DNA from: Raffaelea ambrosiae
Lineage: Eukaryota > Ascomycota > Sordariomycetes > Ophiostomatales > Ophiostomataceae
Direction: 5' to 3'
DNA: 64,000 nt
Assembly: GCA_002778195.1 (NCBI GenBank)
Contig: PCDI01000006.1
Location: forward strand, 1,493,950-1,557,949
The notes under the pieces are model-generated. The model was not told the DNA's origin. It worked only from the letters and a program-made list of their open reading frames with translations, and did not search any database. Shown piece by piece: positions 47,204 to 57,784 of this stretch; positions within the stretch are counted from its first letter, which is position 1; each line of letters begins with the position of its first letter. A program made the translations under genes and the position numbers.

Positions 47204-48552
47204 ATGGTGCCGGAGATGTTGACTGCTTCATTGCCGGCTAGAGAAACGGGATCACTTGGCGGGACGGAAAACCAAAGTATTTGTGTTAAGTCGCAGCTGG
47301 CTGGACTAGAAAAAGGAGGACGGTAGAAGGAGAACGAGGCAGGATAACAAACGGCATGGTAGTGGAGCAGACGGGCATACCTACACGGATGGGGGATGGA
47401 GAAGGAAGGGCTTTTTTTCCTAATGCTTTCTGTTTTATTGTCTGTTTTTGACCTGCTTGTGATTTGGCTTACTGGATATATGACAGTTTACTCTCTTGCC
47501 ATTTTTTTTTCGTCTTCTCTCTTTTTGACTTGTGTTTTACATCTATATCTTGTGGTATCTAGCACTCATATCCCCCCCTCCCTTTCCCTACTATTTTGGT
47601 CTTTTTGTTCTTCTTTTTTTCCTTGTTTCATATCATATCATACCAGCGCTTCTGGTTGGGCGAACTCTAGGACAACAGCAGATTGGACGGAAACAAAGGG
47701 AAACAAACAAGATGGGAAAGACTTCGTGGAAGATACTTCCTTTTACGTGGAACAATAGGCGTTCTGTTATATTCACGCCGTGCTGTGTTTGTATGCCCGT
47801 GTGTTTGTGTGTATCTCATGTGCCTTGTCATATTTTCTCGCCACAGTTCAAGAGAGGAAGCTCTCGCTGTTGAGATGCATGACGGCCTCCTTTTCGTACT
47901 TTCCCTGTCCTGTCATATGCCTCTTGGTGGTCTGTTTTTCTTATCACCTGGCAATGTGTCCAACAGTGTTGGTTGATATATTTCGTTACATTCTCTTTTG
48001 TTTTTGTCTGTCGTGTATGAAGTAGGGAGGGAGGGCCAAGTCTATCTATATATATATATATATATATGAAGCGTTTTCCATATGTTTTCGTTTGTATGTT
48101 CAATTTTTGACGCCAAATTTCAGACAAAATGTGTGAGAGGGAGAGGAAGAAATAGGACGAGACAATCGTCGAGCAGATTGAAAACCAGAGAAATAGCCAA
48201 TGGAAGGCCAGAAACTGGAGAGGCCCCAATACCAGAATACCAGAATACCAGAATACCCAGGAACCAGCAAGCCGGTGAGCCACAGGAAATAACCATAAAG
48301 TCCGTGTCCATTAAGAAGAGGAAAGGAGAAAATGAGAAAGAAAAGAGAAAAAAAAATGATACGCCAAGATTTCCACGTGGTTATGCTTCCTCCCACCTCC
48401 TTCCCAAATTCCCATCCTCACATATCTCTTTCACCATGACCCATGTCTCATTATGCCCCTGCCCAGCCAGAAAAGGCAAAAGAAGAAAACTAATAAAAAA
48501 TGCGTGTGTGTGTATGTGTTTTGTCCGTTCCTGTTGCCCTTCTCATTTCCCT
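47204..48552. other. Convergent 3' intergenic region (MAP kinase / OXR1)
   Basis: T-rich DNA with a (TA)n tract at about 48044-48067 and a CCAGAATA 8-bp repeat near 48233-48257. Frames are low-complexity translations. Two terminators are expected. No gene is seen. Confidence 0.55.
48044..48067. repeat. (TA)n microsatellite
   Basis: An alternating TA tract of about 22 bp in the 3' intergenic region between the MAP kinase and OXR1. Confidence 0.85.
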
Positions 48553-50089
48553 CTACCGCCTTGACCCAATCACCCATACCTCCACACCCAACACAACAAA
48601 CTTGTCCCCTTCGTCGCTCAGCGGCTGGTTCCCAAACGTCAAGCACGTCATGCTGACGCCCTTTTCCAGACTGTCGTCCAGCCACAGCCCGTACTTGCCG
48701 TCCCCGCCGCCCACGCTCAAACTGTGCGCCTCGCAGTACTCAAAGTACTCGTTGACGCCGCTGTAGGGGAACGCACTGAACCGGATCGACGGGCTGGCCG
48801 GCGGCCGCGGAGGCTGCAGCGAAACCATGGACGACGCTGCCGACGACTTCTGCGACGCCAGTGAGCTCGTCGAGTGGTCCATGGACGCAAACGAGGCGAC
48901 AGAGCTGGCTGCAGGTGTGCGCTGGCCGCCACCAGAAGGAATCGGCGGCTCCGACAGGCCGGGGATGAGCGGTTCCGGGTCGCTGGTGCTCTGGTCAGTT
49001 GAGGCCGAGGCGTAATAGGAATCAGCGGCGCCGCCGCCGTGGTGGGAAGTGGATGAAGGGTCGGCGCGGATGCTGGTGCTCCGGGTGCGCAGGTTGGTTG
49101 TGTCGGCCGAGGGAGGCGGCGGCAGGGAGGCCAGCAGGGAGGCGCGCCAAAGGAAGCACTCGCCGGTGCCGAAGTAGTGAGGCGAAGGATGGGGATACTC
49201 GGAGAGGTAGGCGCCGAAGGTCTTGGTAGAGAGAAAAAAGTTAGCAGCTGTATTCACATGTCAGAGGGTCCCCAAAGAGAGGACACCCTTCAAGAAGCAA
49301 AAGACACGCCTAAAGGAGGCCACGCACCCCTCCCTCCTGGTCGGTCACAACCAGGACAAAGCCGGCGCGGTGTTCCGAGTAGCCGGCGCACTTCTCGTAG
49401 AGCGTGGCCAGGCTGGCGCCGTCCTGGTCCAGACTGTACACCAGCTTCCACTCGTCCTCGATGCGCAGGCGCTCGGGCACCATGATGCGGATCTCCTCGG
49501 CGATGCCGCGGGTCAGCAGACGGGCGGACGCGGGCGTGTCGGCGTGGAAGCCCTTCAAGACCAGCGGCTCGAGCGGCGGCGGGCGCAGGGGCGACGCGGT
49601 GCGCGGGTAGGGCGGTGTGTAGACGCCGTCGATGCCGTTGTTCGGGGTGCTGTGGCCATGGTTGTTGTGGCTGTGGTTGAGGTGTGAATGGAAATGCGAG
49701 GCGGTTGGGAAGGTGGATGCGCTGGCGTGGTGTCCGCCGACTATTGACCGGCTGGCGTTGCCGCTCTCTGCGGGTGCCGAGGTGGAGTAGTTTGCGTTCG
49801 AGGACGCGGCGGCGCCGCCGGCCGCGCCCATGTTGTTGCCGTTCGGGTCGGACGACAGACGGCGCATCAGGCCGCCAAAGGCGCTGTAGAAGGAGCTAGG
49901 AAGGAAGGAGGACGCGGTGCCGGCCGAGGTCGAGGTGGGCGTGACGGCGCCGGAGGAGCTGGGCGGCGACTGAGAGGAGGGGGGAAAGTCGGAGGCCGAA
50001 GCGCCTGCAGAGCCGTGGAGATGGGGATGGTGATACGAAGACGCGGCGGCCGGCACGTCGGCGGGCAGGGTGGTGGATTGTTGGCTCAT
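48553..50089 (-). CDS. OXR1: TLDc-domain oxidation resistance protein 1
   Basis: Two exons on minus: 50089..49328 and 49221..48553, 476 residues. Residues 1-170 are Ser/His/Asn-rich and look disordered, apart from the FYSAFGGLMRRLSSD segment conserved in fungal relatives. The TLDc domain runs from about 172 to the end: LVLKGFHADTPASARLLT, WKLVYSLDQDGASLATLYEKC, FVLVVTDQEGG|TFGAYLSE across the intron, GTGECFLWR, and after a Ser/Pro-rich insertion NEYFEYCEAHSLSVGGGDGKYGLWLD and FVVLGVEVWVIG. TLDc proteins protect against oxidative stress; in yeast, Oxr1 binds and promotes disassembly of the V-ATPase. Splice sites are GGG|GTGCGT and CCAAG|ACC. The only in-frame ATG at the N-terminus is 50089. 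Confidence 0.93.
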
Positions 50090-51112
50090 GGTGCGTGTCG
50101 TTGGGTGCGGATGCGCCGGTGGTGTCGGCACATAGCTGACCGGCGGTGTTGGGGAAACAAAGAGACGGCTTGGTTGCGGTGTCCGGTGGTGTCCAGTGGT
50201 GTCCAGTGGTGTCCAGTGGTGTCCGGTGGTGGTGCGTGAGTGGGTTGGTGATGGGAGAGAAGAAGGCTTGTGAGGAGGAGGAACCAGCGAAAATTAAGCA
50301 GTGAGACACCGAGTGAGATGACAAAGACGGTCCAGACTGAGACAGGCCGTCGGGACAGTCCTCTTGGGCGAGACAGATGACGAAAGAGGAAAGAACGACG
50401 GACGTCAGTCGAACTGGATTGTTGGCTGACAAGGCAGGCGCGTTTCTGACCGACTCAACTGGCAGCAGGGAGGGAAAGTGTCGAAAGGTGGCGGCAGGTG
50501 GGTCCTGCGCACGCCCGAAGGCTGGGCCAGGTGGGAAGCCGTGGTGGTGCAGGCGGTGGTGGCGGGGCAGCAGCACCAAGGGCGGGCGCCATAAGGCTGA
50601 CTGAGCCGCCGGAGAATCAGTTGAGACCAGCACAGGAGCCCGTCAAAGGTGGCCTAGACCATGACGCACCCAACGGGTAGACTTTGCTGCAACCTTTGTT
50701 ATCAGCAGACACCACCAGCGGCGAGACCGACAAGCGGCCAAGCTTGCGATTGCCAACCCGCGATACGGAGGCGACATTGTCTACATTAGGCAGCTGTTTA
50801 TTCGAGGACTCTCGGTTGTTGCATGTTGAGTGGCCATTGTCACGTGTTTGCGTCGTGGGCTTTGTTACGGTGTGCATTCCATGTTCTGGTGAGTTGTGAT
50901 AGTAGCAGTATGTACAGATATGCTGTCTGCTGGCTGGCCGGGTGGCTGACACGGCAGTGAATGTGTGGTCGCCCTGGTGCTCCCGCATCTGCGCTACATC
51001 AAATCCGCAAGGTGACACCGCGATCCAACCCCAGGCCAGCCCAGGCCAGCCCAGATGAGCTCATCACCACCGCCTCCGTCATCCTCGTCGTCTGGACCGC
51101 CCTCACTGGCCG
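50090..51112. other. OXR1 promoter and HEM4 3' region
   Basis: Tail-to-head spacing: HEM4 ends at 51113 and OXR1 starts at 50089, both on minus. It holds a 10-bp minisatellite (50181-50230) near the OXR1 start and a CACGTG site near 50837. No gene is recognised. Confidence 0.55.
50181..50230. repeat. 10-bp minisatellite GTCC(A/G)GTGGT in the OXR1 upstream region
   Basis: Five head-to-tail copies: the first and last carry G and the middle three carry A at the variable position. It lies about 90-140 bp upstream of the OXR1 start codon, so it may fall in its leader or core promoter. Confidence 0.9.
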
Positions 51113-52231
51113 TCACAGCCCACGGCTCGCCATGAACTGGGTGATGCCGCGGAGAACTCCCGCGGGACTCGGCTCGTCCGCACACACGTCCGGCTCGAAG
51201 CCAAATGTCTTCTGGAGGTGCGTGCGCGTCGTCGGCCCAATGGTCGCGACAAACGTCGAGCGCCCGTCCTTGTTGCGGATCTCTCCGTGCACCTTTCCCG
51301 TCGCCGGGTCCAGCAGTCCCAGACTGGCCAGCAGGCTGTCACACCCTGTCGGCGAGAAGACCACGGCCCAGCGGACCGGCCGGTCCTTCGTGGCTGCCAG
51401 GGCCCGCTGGAAGTCGTCGGCAAACGAGGCCATGACGCCAGTGCCGTACACGACGAGCTCGTCCACGGGGATGGACCGGCCCCGCCCCAGGACCTTGGGA
51501 ATGATGTCGCGGCGCTTCTCGCCGACGACAAACAGCAGCGGCCGCGGCGTCGCGTCGGCCAGAGACGGATGGTGCGCATCCGTGTAATGCTCTCGGATGA
51601 AATGGGCCAGGTCCTCGCCGTTGCCCGTGTGGTCGCCGTGCACCTGCAGCGGGGGATCCTGTGCGACGGCCCGGAGCGCCCGCGTCGTCGCGGGGCCGAC
51701 GCTGTAGACGGGCACGTCGTGGAGATGCGGCCATGTAGTAGCAGTCGTTGTGGACGAGCCGTCGTCGCCCTCCTCTGTGGGAACGGCCAGCGTGGCGGCA
51801 ACGCCAGACGAGCTGCTGTCGCCCTGCAGACCCCCTCTTTCCTTGACCTCCTTCACCACGCTTGCGAATGCCTCGACGGCCCGCTGCGACGTGAAGATGA
51901 CGCCGCCGTAGGGGTGTCCGGTAGTCGACGTCGCTTTGGGGGCCTCCGCCGCCCCCGTCGTCGCCGGTGGATGCCGGCAGCTCTGTATCTCGCGGCGAAC
52001 CAGCAGGTCTCTCAGCCGCGCGACGCCGTCGTCGTCGAAGCGGTGCTCAAGCACGGGCACGAAGAGAGGGTCGAACCGGGAGCTGCCATGCTGGGCTGTA
52101 GCCGCAGAAGCAGAGGCAAACAGCTCTTCGTAGGCGTCTGTGGGCGACGACTTGGTCTTGAGCAGGAGGACAGGAATGGCCGGTCTTGTCTCGGTCGGTG
52201 CAGACGGAGTGTTTGGGGCTAGCTGGGCCAT
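51113..52231 (-). CDS. HEM4: Uroporphyrinogen-III synthase
   Basis: Single exon, 372 residues, starting at the ATG with context GGCAATGG. The frame is open further upstream but has only a GTG there. IPVLLLKTKSSPTDAYEELF opens the first HEM4 lobe. Then come LFVPVLEHRFDDDG, GVIFTSQRAVEAFASVV, PVYSVGPATTRALR, PLLFVVGEKRRDIIPKVL, VDELVVYGTGV, WAVVFSPTGCDSLL, and a closing STFVATIGPTTRTHL. These match the two-lobe HEM4 fold. The enzyme cyclises hydroxymethylbilane with inversion of ring D, giving uroporphyrinogen III for heme and siroheme. Insertions between strands (about 95-125 and 165-185) make it longer than the yeast protein. It shares a 495-bp divergent promoter with ERV1. Confidence 0.93.
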   Translation of the reverse strand: MAQLAPNTPSAPTETRPAIPVLLLKTKSSPTDAYEELFASASAATAQHGSSRFDPLFVPVLEHRFDDDGVARLRDLLVRREIQSCRHPPATTGAAEAPKATSTTGHPYGGVIFTSQRAVEAFASVVKEVKERGGLQGDSSSSGVAATLAVPTEEGDDGSSTTTATTWPHLHDVPVYSVGPATTRALRAVAQDPPLQVHGDHTGNGEDLAHFIREHYTDAHHPSLADATPRPLLFVVGEKRRDIIPKVLGRGRSIPVDELVVYGTGVMASFADDFQRALAATKDRPVRWAVVFSPTGCDSLLASLGLLDPATGKVHGEIRNKDGRSTFVATIGPTTRTHLQKTFGFEPDVCADEPSPAGVLRGITQFMASRGL

Positions 52232-52726
52232 TGCCGTCGGCAGGCCCTCTGCATGTTCGGCAGAGGCCAGGTCGCAGGAGGTTGTCGGATGCGTTGAAGA
52301 AACGGGACAGTTGAAGGAGTTAGAGAAGTCGGATACAGACTGGAAAGCCACCGAGGAAAGCTCTGTGGATGGTAACTAACTAACTAGTTAATACGGTGTA
52401 GTCGTCTACTAGACCGCTATGCTTTATTAGCGTCGAAGGGTGGGGGCCCCTGTGAGTCTTGTTAGTGCCCTGTGGACTCTCGGGCAGCTCATTCGCTCCG
52501 CTCAGCTGACAAATTTGTGCCTGAGCTTCAGTGGGCAATGGCCGACGCCGAAAACTTGAGCCTCAACACAGGACAGGTGAACTTTATGATCTTTGCGACG
52601 CCAGGCCGGAACCATTTTGCCACATCTAATTCGCATTTCTGCTGTGTCTGTTTGGGGATTGTGAGCTTTTGAGCTTTTTGATTCTTCCTGCTACAGATTA
52701 TTGAATAAGCTTTCCGGTCCAGCACA
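52232..52726. promoter_or_regulatory. Divergent promoter HEM4 / ERV1 with motifs shared with COG6/ATG9
   Basis: This 495-bp interval carries ACTAACTAACTAGTT at 52375-52389 and TACTAGACCGCT at 52407-52418, exact copies of the pair in the COG6/ATG9 promoter but in swapped order and about 18 bp apart. No other feature is recognised. Confidence 0.5.
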
Positions 52727-53370
52727 ATGGAGTCCGAAACGCCCACGAGTGCCGAACCACCAAAGAGGATTCCCAGAGGCGTTGTCCTCGGCAAGGATGG
52801 CAAGCCGTGAGTTTGTGTTCTGTTCTCACACTCGAGGGTTTCGGCAAGTCTAACGCTCCCTGCAGATGCCGATCTTGTACATCCTTCTCGGCCTGGGCTT
52901 CTCAGACCAAAGACGCTCTCAAGGGCCAGTCCTCGGGCGCGGCCACAGGCTCGGCCGCGGCTGCTGCTGCGATGACGGCGGCCACGACTGCCGCTACCGC
53001 TGCCGCTGCCTCTCCTTCTGGCCCGCCCGATGACTGCCCGCCGGATGTTGAGACGCTCGGCCGCAGCACGTGGACGTTGTTGCACTCCATCGCCGCCCAG
53101 TACCCGACCCAGCCCACCAAGGGCGAGCAGGCCGACGCCAAGGGCTTCGTCAGCATCCTGTCGCGGCTGTACCCCTGCTGGGTATGCGCCGAGGACTTCC
53201 AGGCTTACCTGAAGACGATGCCCGTGAAGGTGGGCTCGCGCGACGAATTTGGCCGCTGGATCTGCGCAGCGCACAACGAGGTCAACCGCAAGCTGGGCAA
53301 GACGGAGTTTGACTGCAACCTGTGGGAAGAGCGGTGGCGGGATGGGTGGAAAGACGGGCGCTGTGATTAA
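52727..53370 (+). CDS. ERV1: FAD-linked sulfhydryl oxidase ERV1/ALR
   Basis: Two exons, 52727..52806 and 52866..53370, 194 residues. Residues 28-31 form the shuttle-type CRSC pair. An Ala/Thr/Ser-rich linker with two Ala runs (about 47-75) follows. The Erv domain starts at DVETLGRSTWTLLHSIAAQYP and includes the active-site CWVC of YPCWVCAEDF, FGRWICAAHNEVNRKLGK and FDCNLWEERW, covering the FAD-binding helices and the structural cysteines. Erv1 reoxidises Mia40 in the mitochondrial intermembrane space, passing electrons through FAD to cytochrome c. All signature cysteines are present. Splice sites are CC|GTGAGT and CTGCAG|A. It is divergent from HEM4. Confidence 0.95.
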
Positions 53371-54106
53371 GCGAGGAAAGAGAAGACGAGAGAAGAAGAG
53401 AGAAGAGGCGAGGGACGACAACAGAGGACAGCGGACAGCAGAGGACAACAGGAAGCAGAGGGCAGTAGGGAACAGCAGGCAGCAGAGAACAAGCTTACTG
53501 CAGGGAACAGCGATGACGTCTACACGCCGGAGAGGCCAAAGATGCCCCGGCTGCAAAGCCTGGACAGTATGGAAAAGGGGCAAAAGACGGGTCCAAAGAT
53601 GGGGCGAAACTACATTTGCCCATGTAAAACAACGTGTACATTACGAGAGTACGGATGGGCCTTGCATTCGGGATGGCGTTACCGCAAACCAAAAAAATGG
53701 GATCTCTGCTCTTATCACGGACGTTGGCCCGCCGCTGATGGTGGCGCATTGCGGCCGCCGGGATGGGTGGTCTGTTCATATCGCCAGGGACCACTTTGGC
53801 TGCTCGCATGCTGGCGGCAGCGCACTTGGCGATGACAACGGCACCGGCTTCGGCGTGTTGTTCGCCGCAGAGCACGTTGTGGTACCGTGATGTCAAGATT
53901 CAGCGGTGACGAAATACGGTGTGGACGAGATATGAGCAGCAGCGAGACAGGAGAAGATAGCCATGCACGGGGCCGGCACAAGGGGTTACCATGAGGCTGA
54001 GGGCGTGGGTGATGTGAGATAGCCGCAGTAGATTGCGAGGTCGCAACAGGCACTGGCCAAGGACGTGCACCGAGTCAACGGGCGGTCTCCAGCGCGGTCT
54101 CCCGCT

Positions 54107-54142
54107 TTGTCTGCAGCTTTGTCTGCAGCTTCGTCTGCAGCT
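54107..54142. repeat. 12-bp tandem repeat TTTGTCTGCAGC, three copies
   Basis: Two exact copies and one with a single T-to-C change (TTCGTCTGCAGC), each with a PstI-like CTGCAG. It is non-coding and lies upstream of PDC. Confidence 0.85.
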
Positions 54143-54852
54143 CGTGTTAAAAATTCTGCCATGCGGAAATGGCATCTCGCCATTTGGCGGAAACTCTCCT
54201 AAATCCCGCCTGGTCTAGAACGTGCATGACAAGGCGGGCGGCGGAGGAGCGGGAGGGAAAATAGAAGAAAAAAGAAAAGAAAAAAGAGGAAGGGGGAAAG
54301 GCAAAGGCAAAGGCGAGGATGGCCCCCGCGCATTGGCAGATAACTGCTTGCAGGGTTGGCTGCCGTCTGCCGTTGCCAGCCGGGTGGACAGCGTTGCACA
54401 GCTGCTGGCTAGTATCACGAACTTTGACCAGTAAATTAGGTCCAAACCAACTAGTTAGCTCTTCTGCCGCGGTGCCTTGCTTTGTTTCGTTGTTTTGCTC
54501 GCTCCTGCTGCGTTGGTTGCTCCATTTGGGGCAGCCCGGAGAAGGGCCGTCTCCGTTGCGCCTTCCCCGGCAAGTGGTGTGCCGCTCGCGCCTTCCCAAT
54601 GGCTGCTCGCCAGAACGCGTTCCTTCCCCTGTGAATTCTTTGCAAAAACTCTGCCAAGCTATTACTTTGTATCTGTCCACTGCGCCCAAGCTCGCTCCTC
54701 TTGCTGCACAACAGACACCCTGCAGTGGCCTGACGCTAACGCCGGCGCCGACCACACCACCCGACAACGGCGCAGGGCTCAACGACGTCATCGGCCCCAG
54801 TCAGCGTGGGCGGGCAGCATAATATTCGTAACTACCAACTCTGTATGTACAA

Positions 54853-54870
54853 AGTACGAGTACTCGTACT
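54853..54870. promoter_or_regulatory. 18-bp perfect palindrome containing TACGAGTA and TACTCGTA
   Basis: AGTACGAGTACTCGTACT equals its own reverse complement over all 18 bases. It joins two overlapping copies of the octamer that recurs across the intergenic DNA of this window. A dimeric DNA-binding protein site is one reading. Confidence 0.5.
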
Positions 54871-55865
54871 GCATAGCGCCTTCCCGCCACGCACACGTAC
54901 TGCACAGTCGCGCCTTCCCTGCTTGCAGTATCGTTCTTGCTGGCAAGAAGATATTGCAGCAGCTTGTAACTGCTGAACTGGTTAGTTACGGAGTAAGGAC
55001 CTGACTGTTCTGCCCCTCCATGCAGACGCACTGAGAGGCGCCAATGGGTCCTAGGAAGCTGGCCGGCACCACCAGGCAGGCGTCATGACTACCCAGGCGG
55101 GGTGGGACTGTCCTCTGCTCGTATACCATTGACAGAGCTCATGCCAATCCGGGCCGTTCGGACCGGCCTCGAAGCTCTGGGCTTGTTGAAGGGGCAAACT
55201 GGCCAGAATGGTCCGAAGGGCCAGAAGCCAAAAGGCCCAAAGAGGCCAAAAAGAAGAAAGAGGCAACCCCAACGGCAGCAGACACAAACAGGCTATGCCT
55301 GCAGACCCCCTACATGCCATTGTGCCTGCCACATCTGGTTACATGCGATTACATGCAATTGCGTTACTCGTACACAGCAACATCCCCTTTGGGCAAGAAG
55401 CGCCATTTTTATCAAGCTTTTAAAGCTTTGCCCCCCCCTTCCATTCAAGCTGCTTGCATCTTCCTGATCCTGCCACCCTCTCCCTCCCTTCCTTTGTTCA
55501 TCTCGTCAGTTTCTCCGCATTGCTCTCGTATATCCCGCTGCTGCTACCCATCTTATCTTCCATCCTGTCCAGATAGCATCCGCTGCCTGCTCTGGCTGTT
55601 TGTCAGACTCCCCCCAGCTTCGTTTGTAATCTAGATAGCTTCGACCGTTGAGCAACTTCACAATAGCTTCGCTTTGCAACGCCTACATCGCCCAATTTCA
55701 GCCAACTTGGGGTCCCAAGATTTCCGGCTCTCCGAATTCACCACTTCCCAGATTGCGATAGCTTCTGACAGCTTCTGAGCTGCTCCAGACATCCGTGATC
55801 GCTGTGATCCTCGACATTTCATCCGCTACACAGCTAGCTTCACCCAACAGCTACCACCGCCCACC

Positions 55866-57784
55866 ATGTCTGGCTTCAAGACCCCCGACATCCGCACGCA
55901 GTCCCTCACCCACCCTGTCAGCGTTGCCGAGTACCTCTTCACTCGCCTGCACCAGATCGGCGTCCGCTCCGTCCATGGCTTGCCCGGCGACTACAACCTC
56001 GTCGCCCTCGACTACCTCCCGGGCTGCAACCTCAAATGGGTTGGCAGCGTCAACGAGCTGAACGCCGCGTATGCTGCCGACGGCTATGCCCGTGTCAACG
56101 GCATCTCCGCCCTCATCACCACCTTTGGTGTTGGCGAGCTGTCTGCCCTCAACGGCGTCGCCGGTGCCTATGCCGAGCACGTCCCCGTTGTCCACATCGT
56201 CGGCTGCCCGTCCACAGTCAGCCAGCGCAACGGCATGCTTCTGCACCACACCCTGGGCAATGGCGACTTCAACGTCTTTGCCAACATGAGCGCCCAAGTC
56301 TCATGCGAGGTCGCCAAGCTCAACAACCCCAACGAGATCGCCGACCAGATCGACCACACCCTGCGCGAGTGCTGGATCCGCAGCCGCCCCGTCTATATCA
56401 TGCTGCCCACCGACATAGTCCAGCAAAAGGTCGAGGGTGCCCGCCTCAAGGAGCCCATCCGCCTCACCGAGCCGCACAATGACCTCGAGCGCGAGGACTA
56501 CGTCGTCGACGTCGTGCTCAGGTACCTCGAGGCTGCCCAGGACCCCGTCATCCTGGTCGACGCCTGCGCCGCCCGCCACCGCGTGCTGCCCGAGGTCCAC
56601 GACCTGATCGAGAAGACCAGGATGCCCGTCTTCGTCACCCCCATGGGCAAGAGTGCCGTCAACGAGAACCACCCGACCTACGGCGGCGTCTATGCTGGCA
56701 TCAGCTCCCACCCCGACGTAATCGAGCGTGTCGAGTCCTCCGATCTGATATTGTCCATCGGCGGCCTCAAGAGCGACTTCAACACGTCTGGCTTCTCCTA
56801 CCGCACCTCCCAGCTCAAATCCATCGACTTCCACAGCACCCACACCGTCGTCCGGTATTCCGTCTACCCGGACATCACCATGCGCGGCGTTCTGCGCAAG
56901 GTCATCGACAGGGTCAACGTTTCCAAGCTGCACATCAAGCCTCTCGCCCACAAACCTCTGCCGGAACCCGCCCCGGAGCCCTCCGGTGTCATCACCCAGC
57001 AGTACTTCTGGCCTCGCATCAGCCACTTCCTCAAGGAAGACGACGTCATCGTAACCGAAACCGGCACTGCCAATTTTGGCATCTGGGACACCAAGTTTCC
57101 CCAGGGTGTCACAGCTCTGAGCCGTAGGTGGTCCCTATTTGTTCCTCCGGAAGGACATACGAGAGGGTTTTTTTTCTTTTTATGACTCTGAACTAACACT
57201 CTCTTCACAGAGGTCCTTTGGGGCAGCATTGGCTGGTCCGTTGGCGCTGCACAGGGCGCTGCTCTAGCTGTCAAGGATATGGAGGCAAAGCGGCGCACTA
57301 TCCTCTTTGTCGGTGACGGCTCCTTCCAGCTGACGGCCCAGGAAGTCAGCACCATGATCCGTCGGGGTCTGCATCCTATCATGTATGTCACCCATTGTCA
57401 GCCATTTCTCGTTATTGTTTATGGCCTCGCTTCAGCGCTTGGGCCAAACTCTTTGTCCATCCATCTAACACTCTCGATAGCTTTGTCATCTGCAATGATG
57501 GGTTCACCATTGAACGCTTCATCCACGGCATGGAGGCCGGCTACAACGACATCGCCCCATGGCGCTACAAGGAACTTGTCACCACCTTTGGCGGCACCGA
57601 CAAGGAGGCCGCCAAGATCCAGGTCAAGACCGTCTCTGAGCTCGACGCCCTTCTGTCCGACGAGGAGTTCCAGAACCCCAAGCGGCTCCAGTTTGTGGAG
57701 CTGTACATGCCCAAGGACAACGCTCCGAGAGCGCTGGTCCTGACGGCTGAGGCGAGTGCGAAGACGAATGCGAAGACGGAGTAA
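55866..57784 (+). CDS. PDC1: Pyruvate decarboxylase
   Basis: Three exons: 55866..57123, 57211..57382 and 57481..57784, 577 residues. Active-site landmarks are present: GLPGDYNL (aspartate near 39), SVNELNAAYAADGYAR with the cofactor-activating glutamate, LLHHTLGNGD with the paired histidines, and the thiamine-diphosphate motif GDGSFQLTAQE ... CNDG. GFTIERFIHG carries the C-terminal glutamate. The protein starts with MSGFKTPDIRTQSLTHPVSVAEYL after CCACCATG. It converts pyruvate to acetaldehyde and CO2, feeding ethanol or acetate production, and acts in the cytosol; in Neurospora the homologue forms cytoplasmic filaments. Splice joins LS|QVLWGS and HPI|IFVICNDG restore family sequence, the second placed within the cofactor motif. 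No essential residue seems missing. Confidence 0.96.

Larger units (their letters stand above)
53371..55865. other. 2.5-kb region between ERV1 and pyruvate decarboxylase
   Basis: No frame with conserved features; 53495-53896 (minus) and 54319-54822 (plus) were considered and not called. Visible elements are a 12-bp repeat at 54107-54142, an 18-bp palindrome at 54853-54870, a TACTCGTA at 55365, and a C/T-rich leader from about 55430 to the PDC start. AACTAGTTAG near 54452 is a partial reverse-complement match to the promoter 15-mer. Confidence 0.5.

Noticed and set aside
52232..52351. Upstream extension of HEM4 to a GTG at 52351
   Set aside because: Nuclear genes in these fungi rarely start at GTG. 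The ATG at 52231 has a good context and directly precedes the conserved domain.
53495..53896. 133-codon minus frame downstream of ERV1
   Set aside because: No conserved features and it lies in the ERV1 3' region. The opposite strand is open too, which indicates chance.
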